DNA of 21,404 nt from Nitriliruptorales bacterium (GCA_007126835.1 SLAO01000165.1:1-21404), one strand, 5' to 3'. Counted from the stretch's first letter, positions 1 to 7,327 are shown. Translations and numbers: made by a program. The notes: generated by a model from the sequence alone, not told the origin.

Positions 1-2442
1 GAGCGCTACCCGGAGGGCACGCGCTTCCAGGTGCTCGCGCCGGTGGTCCGGGGCCGCAAAGGGGAGTACGAGAAGCTGCTGGGCGAACTGGCCGGGCGCG
101 GGTTCAGCCGCGCTCGCGTGACGTCGGGAACCAACGAGCCCGAGATCATCGACCTGGCGGGCGATCGCCCCCGGCTGGCGCGGTACGAGCAGCACACCAT
201 CGAGGTCATCGTCGACCGGTTGGTGCGCAAGGAAGGCATCCGACGGCGACTGGCAGACTCCATCGAGGCGGCCCTCGAGCTCGCCGACGGGCTCGCCACG
301 ATCGAGACCGTGCCGCGCGAGGGCGAGGGCGAGCCGATCGCGACGACGTTCTCCGAGCACCTCGCCTGTCCGGACTGCGAGCTGTCGTTCGACCAGCTCG
401 CGCCTCGTGACTTCTCGTTCAACACCCCCTACGGGGCGTGTCAGACCTGCGCGGGGCTCGGGACCCGCCTCGAGGTCGATCCCGACCTCGTCATCGGTGA
501 CCCCGACCGCAGCCTCGACGAGGGCGTCATCGCACCCTGGAACACGGGGAGCACGTCCACGTATTACCGGCAGCTGCTGCGAGCCCTCGCGAGCCACCTC
601 GGCTTCGACGAGACCACGCCGTGGCGTCAGCTGCCCGCCGAGCACAAGCGCGCAGTGCTGTACGGGATCGCCTCGGACGAGCGCATCGTGGTCAGCTACA
701 CCAACCGGTTCGGCCGCCGGCGCCAGTACCGCGCCCGGTTCGAGGGCGTCGTCGCCCAGCTCTTGAGGAGACACCAGGAGAGCGATTCCGAGCACACCCG
801 GTCGCGCATCGAGGAGTACATGCGCCAGGTGCCGTGCTCGGCGTGCAAGGGGGCGCGCCTCAAGCCTCTGGCCCTGGCGGTCACGGTCGCCGGGAAGTCC
901 GTCGCTGACGCGACGGCCCTTTCGATCCGCCAGGCCGACGAGTTCTTCGGCAGCCTCGACCTGTCGGAGCGGGACCTGCTGATCGCCGAGCGCGTCCTCA
1001 AGGAGATCCGGGCGCGGCTGTCGTTCCTGCTCGACGTGGGGTTGGACTACCTGACCCTGGACCGGTCCGCGGGCACCCTGGCCGGTGGCGAGGCGCAGCG
1101 CATCCGGCTGGCCACGCAGATCGGCTCGGGCCTGGTCGGGTGCCTATACGTGCTCGACGAGCCCTCCATCGGCTTGCATCAGCGCGACAACGAGCGGTTG
1201 ATCGACACCCTCCAGCGGCTCCGTGACCTGGGCAACACCGTCCTGGTCGTCGAGCACGACCGGGCCACGATCGCCGCCGCCGACCATGTCGTCGACATCG
1301 GGCCGGGTGCTGGGGAGCACGGAGGGAGGATCATCCCCTCCGGGCCGGTCGAGGGCCTCGTGGACGCAGCCGAATCGTTGACGGGTGACTACCTCGCCGG
1401 GCGGCGGGAGATCGCCGTTCCCACGCAACGTCGCGCGGTGCACCGTGGCAACGCGCTGACGGTGCGCAACGCCCGCGAGCACAACCTCGCCGGCATCGAC
1501 GTGCGCTTCCCGCTGTCGAAGTTCATCACGGTCACGGGCGTGTCCGGGTCGGGCAAGTCGACGCTCGTCAACGACATCCTCAAGGTCGCGCTGATGCGCG
1601 AGTTCAACGGCTCGCGCGAGGTGCCCGGCCGCCACCGGCGTATCGACGGAATGGACGCCGTGGACAAGGTCGTCGGCATCGACCAGTCGCCGATCGGGCG
1701 GACGCCCCGATCGAACCCGGCGACGTACACCGGCCTGTTCGACCACATCCGCAAGCTGTTCGCCGCGACCCAGGAGGCCAAACTGCGCGGGTATCAGCCC
1801 GGGCGCTTCAGCTTCAACGTCAAGGGCGGCAGGTGCGAGGCGTGCGCCGGCGACGGCACGATCACCATCGACATGCAGTTCCTGCCCGACATCCACGTGC
1901 CGTGCGAGGTCTGCAAGGGCGCTCGCTACAACCGCGAGACACTCGAGGTCCGGTACAAGGGCAAGAACATCGGCGAGGTCCTGGACATGTCCGTCGCCGA
2001 GGCCAGCGGGTTCTTCTCGTCGATCCCGGCGATCATGCGCCATCTCGACACCTTGTTGGACGTCGGCCTTGGCTACGTGCGGCTGGGGCAGCCGGCCACG
2101 ACCTTGTCGGGCGGTGAGGCCCAGCGTGTCAAGCTCGCGTCGGAGCTGCGCAAGCGCGCGACCGGCCAGACCGTCTACATCCTCGACGAGCCGACGACGG
2201 GCTTGCACTTCGAGGACGTGCGCAAGCTCTTGTCCGTCCTGCACCGGCTGGTGGACAAGGGCAACACGGTCATCGTCATCGAGCACGACCTCGACGTGGT
2301 CAAGACTGCAGACTGGGTCATCGACCTCGGCCCCGAAGGCGGCAGCGGCGGCGGTCAAGTAGTCGCCGCCGGCACCCCCGAGGAGGTCGCGCAGGTGGGT
2401 GAGAGCTACACAGGAAAGTTCCTGACCGAACTGCTGGGGTAG
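1..2442 (+). CDS. uvrA: UvrABC excinuclease subunit A, C-terminal 813 residues (5' end outside window)
   Basis: UvrA is the damage-recognition ATPase of nucleotide excision repair; it works as a dimer that loads UvrB on lesions. The frame is open from base 1, so the gene begins upstream. The 813 codons present compare with about 940-960 in the family, so roughly the first 130 residues, including the first Walker A, are missing. Fragment numbering: first zinc module with CxxC pairs at about 123-126 and 147-150; ABC signature LAGGEAQ near 361; Walker B VLDEPS near 385; second Walker A GVSGSGKST at about 513-521; second zinc module CEAC near 612 and CEVC near 635; second signature LSGGEAQ near 702; Walker B ILDEPTTG near 727. 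The end, with a GKFLTELLG-type tail, is intact. uvrC lies 4.9 kb downstream, separated by an osmolyte/lipoprotein block. The family call is certain. Confidence 0.98.
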   Translation, partial: ERYPEGTRFQVLAPVVRGRKGEYEKLLGELAGRGFSRARVTSGTNEPEIIDLAGDRPRLARYEQHTIEVIVDRLVRKEGIRRRLADSIEAALELADGLATIETVPREGEGEPIATTFSEHLACPDCELSFDQLAPRDFSFNTPYGACQTCAGLGTRLEVDPDLVIGDPDRSLDEGVIAPWNTGSTSTYYRQLLRALASHLGFDETTPWRQLPAEHKRAVLYGIASDERIVVSYTNRFGRRRQYRARFEGVVAQLLRRHQESDSEHTRSRIEEYMRQVPCSACKGARLKPLALAVTVAGKSVADATALSIRQADEFFGSLDLSERDLLIAERVLKEIRARLSFLLDVGLDYLTLDRSAGTLAGGEAQRIRLATQIGSGLVGCLYVLDEPSIGLHQRDNERLIDTLQRLRDLGNTVLVVEHDRATIAAADHVVDIGPGAGEHGGRIIPSGPVEGLVDAAESLTGDYLAGRREIAVPTQRRAVHRGNALTVRNAREHNLAGIDVRFPLSKFITVTGVSGSGKSTLVNDILKVALMREFNGSREVPGRHRRIDGMDAVDKVVGIDQSPIGRTPRSNPATYTGLFDHIRKLFAATQEAKLRGYQPGRFSFNVKGGRCEACAGDGTITIDMQFLPDIHVPCEVCKGARYNRETLEVRYKGKNIGEVLDMSVAEASGFFSSIPAIMRHLDTLLDVGLGYVRLGQPATTLSGGEAQRVKLASELRKRATGQTVYILDEPTTGLHFEDVRKLLSVLHRLVDKGNTVIVIEHDLDVVKTADWVIDLGPEGGSGGGQVVAAGTPEEVAQVGESYTGKFLTELLG

Positions 2443-2532
2443 GCGGCTGACGCTGCCTCGCCTCCGGGCGCTCGGTGTTCGAAGCGAGTCATTGCGGTAG
2501 GACAAAGCCGAAGCGAGCCGAAGGGCGAACAG
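2443..2532. other. uvrA-BCCT intergenic gap with a short direct repeat
   Basis: This 90-bp spacer separates uvrA from the transporter gene. The nonamer cgaagcgag occurs twice, at 2480-2488 and 2509-2517, 29 bases apart. I see no hairpin with a T-tract after uvrA and no convincing -35/-10 pair. The promoter of the transporter probably lies here, but I cannot place it. The repeat may be chance. Confidence 0.3.
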
Positions 2533-4368
2533 ATGGCCGGCGGGCGGGAAGATCGTCACGATCGAGGGCGGGACCTGACCGAGGCCGAGACGCGGCGTCG
2601 CAAGACGATCGAGGCGGCCCGGCGGGCGCGGCACTCCGCCATCTACAACCGCGCCCGGTTCCGGGGCCTGCAGGTCGATCCTGAGACCGACTTCTACCCG
2701 GAGGTCGCACACCGCGAGCCCGGGGACACCAACGTCGTGAGGTGGGGCTTCGACCTCCACCCGTGGGTGACGTTCGTCTCCGCCGGGGCGCTGCTGGTGT
2801 TCGTCGCGGTCACCCTGACCTTCTCCGCCGGCGCGGAGACGGTGTTCGGTCTGGTGCTCGAGGCGACGAACGCCGCGTTCGGATGGTTCTACATCCTCGC
2901 GGCGAACGTCTTCGTCCTCGCGGCGGCGTACTTCGCGTTCAGCCGCTACGGCAAGATCCGGATCGGGGGTCCCGGCGCCGAGCCCGAGTTCACCCGCCTG
3001 TCTTGGTACGCGATGCTGATCAGCGCCGGCATGGGGATCGGGCTGATGTTCTGGTCGGTGGCCGAACCGGTGTTCCACCTCGACGCCCCCGCGCCGATGT
3101 TCGGCGTGAACGCCGGCACCGCCGACGCGGGGACCGCAGCGCTGGCGACGACCTTCTACCACTGGGGTCTGCATCCCTGGTCGATATACGCGCTGGTGGC
3201 GCTGGCCCTGTCGTTCTTCGCCTACAACCGGGGCCTGCCGCTGACCTTCCGCGCGGTCTTCTACCCGTTGCTCGGCCCACGGATCTACGGCGGCTGGGGC
3301 AACGCCATCGACATCCTCACCGTGATCGCGACGCTCGCTGGGCTGGCGACCTCGCTGGGCTTCGGTGCCGGGCAGGCAGCCGCGGGGCTGAACTTCCTGT
3401 TCGGCTGGCCCGACGGGACGGGCTTCCAAGTCGTGCTGATCATCGTGATCACCGGTGTCGCGGTGCTGTCGGTCCTCGCCGGCTTGGACGGGGGCGTCAA
3501 GCGCTTGAGTCAGCTCAACATCGGTCTCGCCGCGGCGTTCATGGTCTTCCTGCTTGTCGTCGGACCGGCGCTGTTCATCCTGCCGGCGTTCGTGCAGAGC
3601 CTCGGGTTCTACGTCAGCGCCCTGCCCGAGCTCGCGTTCTGGAACGAGGCGTTCTCCGACACCGACTGGCAGGGCAGCTGGACGGTGTTCTACTGGGGCT
3701 GGTGGATCTCGTGGTCGCCGTTCGTGGGCATGTTCATCGCCCGCGTCTCCAAGGGCCGGACCGTCAGCGAGCTCATCCTCGGCGTCGTGCTGTTCCCGTC
3801 GCTGCTGTCGTTCCTGTGGATGTCGGTCTTCGGTGGCACGGCCTTGGACCTGCAGCTCAGGGGGGTCCGGGACGTCGCCGCTGCAGCGAACGAGGACGTC
3901 GCTACCGCGCTGTTCGACATGCTCCAGGCGTTCCCGTTCACGCCGGTGGCGTCATTCGCCGGCGTCGTGCTGGTCATCTCCTTCTTCGTGACCTCGTCCG
4001 ACTCCGGGTCGCTGGTGATCGATCACCTCACCTCGGGTGGGAAGATCGACTCGCCGACGGCCCAGCGTGTGTTCTGGGCGGCGATGGTGGGCGTGCTGGC
4101 CGCGGTCCTGCTGATCGGCGGGGGGCTGGCGGCGCTGCAGACCGCCGCGGTGACCACCGGGCTGCCCTTCGCGATCGTGCTGCTGTTCCTGTGCTGGAGC
4201 CTGCAGCGGGCATTCCACGAGGAGCTCGACCTGCTGGAGGCGCACTACGACGCGGCGATCTTCCGCAGCCGACACGGCACGCTCATCGAGCACCTCGGCG
4301 GTGAGCCCGCAGCGTTGGACGACACGGCACCCGACCGCGACACCCAGCGCGATGAAGAGTCGGAATGA
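2533..4368 (+). CDS. BCCT-family betaine/carnitine/choline transporter (BetP/OpuD-like)
   Basis: A sodium- or proton-coupled secondary transporter that imports quaternary-ammonium osmolytes. The 611 residues include a hydrophobic core of about 12 membrane spans (roughly 75-555). Visible family marks: the glycine-rich GMGIGLMFWSVAEP at 166-179; the tryptophan-rich WTVFYWGWWISWSPF at 383-397, in which W390, W391 and W394 match the BetP aromatic box; GMFIARVSKGRT just after; and TSSDSGSLV at 487-495. The Gly-x-Gly-x-Gly stretch resembles sodium-coupled betaine carriers such as BetP more than proton-coupled choline carriers; this is inference. The N-terminal tail (1-45) is strongly basic and the C-terminal tail (about 570-611) is acidic, opposite to BetP. 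The ATG follows a weak aagggcg ribosome site. The ProX-like gene starts 21 bp after the stop, so the two are probably co-transcribed. Confidence 0.95.
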   Translation: MAGGREDRHDRGRDLTEAETRRRKTIEAARRARHSAIYNRARFRGLQVDPETDFYPEVAHREPGDTNVVRWGFDLHPWVTFVSAGALLVFVAVTLTFSAGAETVFGLVLEATNAAFGWFYILAANVFVLAAAYFAFSRYGKIRIGGPGAEPEFTRLSWYAMLISAGMGIGLMFWSVAEPVFHLDAPAPMFGVNAGTADAGTAALATTFYHWGLHPWSIYALVALALSFFAYNRGLPLTFRAVFYPLLGPRIYGGWGNAIDILTVIATLAGLATSLGFGAGQAAAGLNFLFGWPDGTGFQVVLIIVITGVAVLSVLAGLDGGVKRLSQLNIGLAAAFMVFLLVVGPALFILPAFVQSLGFYVSALPELAFWNEAFSDTDWQGSWTVFYWGWWISWSPFVGMFIARVSKGRTVSELILGVVLFPSLLSFLWMSVFGGTALDLQLRGVRDVAAAANEDVATALFDMLQAFPFTPVASFAGVVLVISFFVTSSDSGSLVIDHLTSGGKIDSPTAQRVFWAAMVGVLAAVLLIGGGLAALQTAAVTTGLPFAIVLLFLCWSLQRAFHEELDLLEAHYDAAIFRSRHGTLIEHLGGEPAALDDTAPDRDTQRDEESE

Positions 4369-4389
4369 GGGGCAGGGGAGTGACGTCGC

Positions 4390-5487
4390 GTGCGTGATCG
4401 TGTGCAGCAGGTCGTGACGGGACCGCAGCGGTTGCTGGTGGGTGCCGTCCTGGCCCTCCTCGTCGTGCTCAGCGCCGCCTGTGAGGTGCGCGGCGAACGT
4501 GTCAACGGCACCGGCCCGCCTGCGCAGGACCTCCGCGAGGAAGTCAGCGTGACCCTGGCCCGCGCGAACTGGGAGACCGGGTTCTTCCAGGCCGCGATCG
4601 TTGCCCGCCTCCTCGAGGACCTCGGCTACGAGGTGACCGATCCCGCCGCGCAGACCCGCACCCCGGAGAGCTTCTACCCTCTGCTGGCCCGCGGGGAGCT
4701 CGACTTGTGGGTCAACGGCTGGTTCCCGCTGCACGACGCCTTCCTCGAACGCGAGCTCGTCACCGGCCAGCGTGTGGACGAGCCGATCGAGCCGGTTGGA
4801 AACCTCGTTGCCGGCGGGGCGGTGCAGGGCTACCTGGCCGACAAGGCGACCGCCGAGGCGCTGGACATCACGTCGATGGAGGACTTCGCTCGGCCCGAGG
4901 TCGCCGAGGCCTTCGACCAGGACGGTGACGGGCGGGCCGACCTCTACGGCTGTGAGGAGGGGTGGGGGTGCCGCTTGGCCATCGACGAGCACCTTGCCCA
5001 GTTCGCCTGGGGTGAGTCGGTCGAGCAGACGGTCGGGGACTACGAGGCGCTCGTCGCCGAGGCGGGCCGGCGCATCGACGCCGGAGAGCCGGTGCTGCTG
5101 TACACCTGGACCCCGAACTGGACCGTTGAGCTCCTCGAGCCTGGCACCGACGTGGTGTGGCTCGAGGCGCCCGCGTTGCCCGGCGAGACGGCCCCGACGT
5201 CGGTGGCAGACCTGCCGGGCTGCGCAGGAGATGACCCCTGCGCGCTGGGCTGGGCGGTCAACGACATCCGCGCGGTCGGCCACCGGGTTTTCCTCGACGA
5301 CAACCCGCCGGTGCGCCGACTCCTCGACGTCGTCGAGATTCCGGGTTCCGACGTCGCTGCGCAGAACGCCCAGATGCTGGGAACCGACGAGTACACCGAC
5401 GCGCAGATCGATGAGGACGCAGCAGCGTGGATCGCCGACAACCGCGACGTCGTCGACCAGTGGTTGGAGCACGCCCGCGACGGGTAG
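4390..5487 (+). CDS. proX: ProX-type glycine betaine/proline betaine-binding lipoprotein
   Basis: Extracytoplasmic osmolyte-binding protein of the OpuAC (PF04069) family, 365 residues, aligning by eye along nearly all of E. coli ProX. Residues 12-31 form a lipoprotein signal ending LSAAC, with C31 the lipidation site. The aromatic cage of ProX appears conserved: W111 in WFPLHD, W192 in GWGC and W240/W244 in YTWTPNW. H115 and the Cys pair C188/C194 flanking GW are also kept. A calcium-loop-like DQDGDGRAD sits at 177-185, as in ProX. The GTG start at 4390 has ggggag at 4375-4380, nine bases upstream. ProX normally serves an ABC importer (ProVW), but no ATPase or permease gene of that system is present; the partner encoded here is a BCCT carrier. 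Either it serves a ProVW encoded elsewhere or it works with the carrier. Betaine is the likely ligand by motif. Confidence 0.93.
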   Translation: MRDRVQQVVTGPQRLLVGAVLALLVVLSAACEVRGERVNGTGPPAQDLREEVSVTLARANWETGFFQAAIVARLLEDLGYEVTDPAAQTRTPESFYPLLARGELDLWVNGWFPLHDAFLERELVTGQRVDEPIEPVGNLVAGGAVQGYLADKATAEALDITSMEDFARPEVAEAFDQDGDGRADLYGCEEGWGCRLAIDEHLAQFAWGESVEQTVGDYEALVAEAGRRIDAGEPVLLYTWTPNWTVELLEPGTDVVWLEAPALPGETAPTSVADLPGCAGDDPCALGWAVNDIRAVGHRVFLDDNPPVRRLLDVVEIPGSDVAAQNAQMLGTDEYTDAQIDEDAAAWIADNRDVVDQWLEHARDG

Positions 5488-5509
5488 CGCGCCGCCCTTG
5501 ACGACGGCT

Positions 5510-5580
5510 CGCTCACGTTGCCCCGGATCGACGTTGCGATTTCGACGTCCCAGGACGTCGAAGTCGCAACGTCGTGAGCG
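5510..5580. repeat. Long interrupted palindrome between convergent genes
   Basis: The inner arms 5531-5550 and 5553-5572 are inverted copies matching at 19 of 20 positions; the one difference would be a G-U pair in RNA. Only two bases (5551-5552) separate them. Outer arms 5510-5517 (cgctcacg) and 5573-5580 match perfectly. The left side carries 13 extra bases (5518-5530) between inner and outer arms. The element starts 22 bases after the proX stop and contains the stop codon of the minus-strand gene. It has no T-tract on either side. It may serve as a bidirectional terminator, but its length and near perfection suggest a REP/MITE-like dispersed repeat. I found no second copy in the window. 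Confidence 0.8.
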
Positions 5581-6331
5581 CGCGGAGCTCGGCGCGGACC
5601 TCCGCGGCGTCGACCGCGCCGATCGTGACCCCCTCCGGCCCCCGCCGGGCGAGCCACAGGCCCGCACTGCCGGCGTCGAGGACGTCGATGTCGTCGGACG
5701 GCTGTTCGACGCCGGTTGGTCGAGCGGTGAGGCGCCACCGGACCGCGGCACCGCGCAGGCCGTCGGTCAGGGCGGCGGCGAAGGCGTCGGTGTCCTCAGG
5801 GGCCACTGGCTGCGACTCGCCCGGCGCCAAGGCGGCTTGTACCGCCGGTCCCGTCACCGCGGTGTCGGCGGCGAGGAGGGCGTCGAAGGCCTCCTCGTTC
5901 AGGAGTTGACGTCCGGGTACTGGAGGCGCAGGGGCCGTGCCGAGGCCGACCAGCTCCTCCAGCAGCTCGGGGAGGCGGTCCGGGGCGTCGGCCATGAGCT
6001 CGTAGGTGTGGGGATCGTCCTCGGTCGCCACCCCGACGACGGCAAGGGCATCGCTGATCCAACCTCGAGCCCGGCGGGGACGCCCGTGGTCGTGAGCGAA
6101 GAGATCGGCGGTGGCGCGGGCGCGGCCGATCGCAGCGGCCAGCGGCGCCACGTCGGAGTGGACGCCTTGCGCGCCCACCAGTCCGGCGCTGCGCAGCTCC
6201 GCGAGCAGGGGAGCAACACCGTGGTCGTGCAGCCGCGTGCTCGCCGGGTCCGTGGCCAGCAGCGCGAGCACGGCAAGCGCACCGTGCCTGACGCGCAGCA
6301 CCCCGTCGTCGGGGTCGAAGGAAGTGCCCAC
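5513..6331 (-). CDS. Unrecognised protein, 272 residues
   Basis: I do not recognise this protein. Third codon positions are strongly GC-rich in this frame and the frame is long, so it is very likely a real gene. GTG at 6331 is chosen because the preceding residues are Arg/Cys-rich and lie across the terminator of the upstream gene. There is no Shine-Dalgarno match; taccgt at 6345-6340 (minus strand), eight bases ahead of the GTG, could be a -10 box for a leaderless message. The protein has no signal peptide or membrane span and looks soluble and alpha/beta: Ala/Leu-rich helices at 15-130, a Pro-rich joint at 132-140, and a C-terminal strand-turn-strand then helix (GLWLARRG...VTIGAVDAAEVRAELRAL, 224-252). 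That ending faintly recalls EspG-type ESX secretion accessory proteins, which is speculation. The last 14 or so residues are encoded inside the 5510-5580 palindrome. Confidence 0.75.
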   Translation of the reverse strand: MGTSFDPDDGVLRVRHGALAVLALLATDPASTRLHDHGVAPLLAELRSAGLVGAQGVHSDVAPLAAAIGRARATADLFAHDHGRPRRARGWISDALAVVGVATEDDPHTYELMADAPDRLPELLEELVGLGTAPAPPVPGRQLLNEEAFDALLAADTAVTGPAVQAALAPGESQPVAPEDTDAFAAALTDGLRGAAVRWRLTARPTGVEQPSDDIDVLDAGSAGLWLARRGPEGVTIGAVDAAEVRAELRALTTLRLRRPGTSKSQRRSGAT

Positions 6332-6339
6332 CGGGCACC

Positions 6340-6345
6340 ACGGTA
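6340..6345 (-). promoter_or_regulatory. Possible -10 box for a leaderless transcript of the unrecognised gene
   Basis: On the minus strand, taccgt fits TAnnnT and ends eight bases before the GTG at 6331. This is the spacing of actinobacterial leaderless promoters. It lies only a few bases past the terminator of the upstream gene, where a new promoter would be needed. No good -35 is visible, because that position falls inside the terminator stem. Confidence 0.3.
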
Positions 6346-6351
6346 GCGCAC

Positions 6352-6387
6352 GAAAACGGGGGCGACGCGTGGGTGCGTCGCCCCCGT
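6352..6387 (-). terminator. Intrinsic terminator of the fasciclin lipoprotein gene
   Basis: A perfect 13-bp stem is formed by 6356-6368 (acgggggcgacgc) and 6375-6387, with a six-base loop. Read on the minus strand it is followed by gttttcg, giving the T-tract of a rho-independent terminator. It sits about 60 bases past the fasciclin stop codon, in the correct orientation for that gene. It is the only textbook intrinsic terminator in the window. It implies that the next minus-strand gene has its own promoter or depends on read-through. Confidence 0.9.
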
Positions 6388-6449
6388 GGGGATCGACCGG
6401 GCTGGCCTGGCGCAGCCGGGATCGGCATCGATCGGGTGACTGGCGCCGG

Positions 6450-7178
6450 CTACAGCGCCGGCGCGAGCAACACCGCACCGATCCCGTGGACGACGCCGTT
6501 GTCGGCCTCGATGTCCGCTTCGACGATGGGGGCGCCCTCGACGAGCAGGTCGCCGCCCTCGGACTCGCGCAGGGTCAGCGTCTGCCCCGACACGGTGTCG
6601 AACTCGTCACCAGCTTCGAGCTCGTCCATGGGGTGCTCACCCTCGACGATGTGGTAGCCGAGGACTTCGTCGAGCCGCTCGGGGTCAGCGACGAGCTCCT
6701 CGAAGCTGTCGGCGGGGAACAGGGCGAACGCCTCATCGGTGGGACCGAAGACCGTGAACGGGCCCTCGCTCTCGAGCAGCTCCTCGAGCTCGGCGATCTC
6801 GACCGCCTCGACCAGGGAGGCGAACGAGGCCTCCTCGTCCTCGGGCTCCTCGGGCTCCTCCTCCTCTTCGGCCTCCGCTTCCTCGCCGGGGTCCGGCGCG
6901 TCCTCGTCGACGCGGGCAGCCAGCACGTCGAGGATGGTCTCACCCTCCGCCGGGGTCAGGTCGTCGTCGTCCTCTTCGACCGCATCGTCGTCTTCGACGA
7001 CGTCGTCGTCTTCGTCGTCCTCCACGCCGACGTCGTCATCGTCGTCTGGCTCATCGGCTGGTTCTTCGACGTCCTCGTCCGCCGGATCGTCAACGTCGTC
7101 GTCCGTCTCGCAGGCGGCGACGACGAGGGCCAGCGCTGCGAAGAGCGCCAGCAGCCAACGATGTCTCTGGGAAGGCAT
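6450..7178 (-). CDS. Fasciclin (FAS1) domain lipoprotein with extreme acidic tracts
   Basis: A predicted surface lipoprotein of 242 residues; FAS1 domains commonly mediate adhesion or cell-envelope interactions. The signal peptide is MPSQRHRW followed by a hydrophobic run and the lipobox VVAAC, with C23 lipidated. Residues 24-78 are almost entirely Asp/Glu with a few Val, Ala and Pro. FAS1 marks follow: TILDVLAARV (81-90), GPFTVFGPTDEAFALFP (139-155), a YHIVEG motif near 175-180 and a terminal DNGVVHGIGAVLLAP (226-240). A second acidic tract (91-117) separates the first FAS1 helix from the rest of the domain. The ATG at 7178 is supported by aaagga five bases upstream on the minus strand. It is transcribed divergently from uvrC and ends at a strong terminator. 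The family call is firm; the biological role and ligand are unknown. Confidence 0.9.
   Translation of the reverse strand: MPSQRHRWLLALFAALALVVAACETDDDVDDPADEDVEEPADEPDDDDDVGVEDDEDDDVVEDDDAVEEDDDDLTPAEGETILDVLAARVDEDAPDPGEEAEAEEEEEPEEPEDEEASFASLVEAVEIAELEELLESEGPFTVFGPTDEAFALFPADSFEELVADPERLDEVLGYHIVEGEHPMDELEAGDEFDTVSGQTLTLRESEGGDLLVEGAPIVEADIEADNGVVHGIGAVLLAPAL
6825..7110 (-). repeat. Low-complexity Asp/Glu codon tract
   Basis: The minus strand here is a near-continuous run of gac, gag, gaa and gtc codons encoding the acidic segments of the fasciclin lipoprotein. On the plus strand it reads as tcgtcgtcttc-like trinucleotide runs, densest at about 6957-7090. The units are imperfect, so this is a coding low-complexity tract and not an exact tandem array. 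Such tracts can vary in length by replication slippage. Confidence 0.7.
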
Positions 7179-7241
7179 TTCCGTCCTTTCGTGCCCGTGG
7201 TCCCGCCCGACCCGCGCACGGGCCAGCACGCGCCCACACTT

Positions 7242-7264
7242 ATGGGATCTCTCGAAAATCCCAT
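7242..7264. promoter_or_regulatory. Perfect 7-9-7 inverted repeat between divergent fasciclin and uvrC genes
   Basis: The arms atgggat (7242-7248) and atcccat (7258-7264) are exact inverted copies around the nine-base spacer ctctcgaaa. The element is clearly richer in A and T than its surroundings. It lies 64 bases upstream of the fasciclin start and about 70 bases upstream of uvrC, where a dimeric regulator or the core promoter could sit. No T-tract follows, so a terminator is unlikely. No regulator is identified. Confidence 0.5.
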
Positions 7265-7321
7265 GCTGCCCTCGGTCGGCGGGCCGAAACGACTGCGATC
7301 GGACGCGAACTCGCCCCTTCG

Positions 7322-7327
7322 TACGAT
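7322..7327 (+). promoter_or_regulatory. Candidate -10 box of uvrC
   Basis: The hexamer tacgat fits TAnnnT and ends eight bases before the uvrC ATG at 7336, so transcription would begin at or next to the start codon (leaderless). A -35 match is poor: tcggac at 7299-7304 is 17 bases upstream. The G-run immediately before the ATG could instead act as a ribosome site if transcription starts earlier. Confidence 0.4.

Noticed and set aside
1144..3429. A 761-codon minus-strand open frame across uvrA and the BCCT gene
   Set aside because: It is antisense to two unmistakable genes, has Arg/Gly/Val/Asp-rich low-information content and no family motif. Long antisense frames are expected at this GC content.
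3952..5751. A 599-codon minus-strand open frame across the BCCT and ProX genes
   Set aside because: A GC-driven shadow of well-supported genes, with no recognisable motif and no ribosome site.
6957..7090. Trinucleotide-like repeats as a CRISPR or microsatellite locus
   Set aside because: The units are irregular gac/gag codons in a coding frame; there are no constant repeats with unique spacers.
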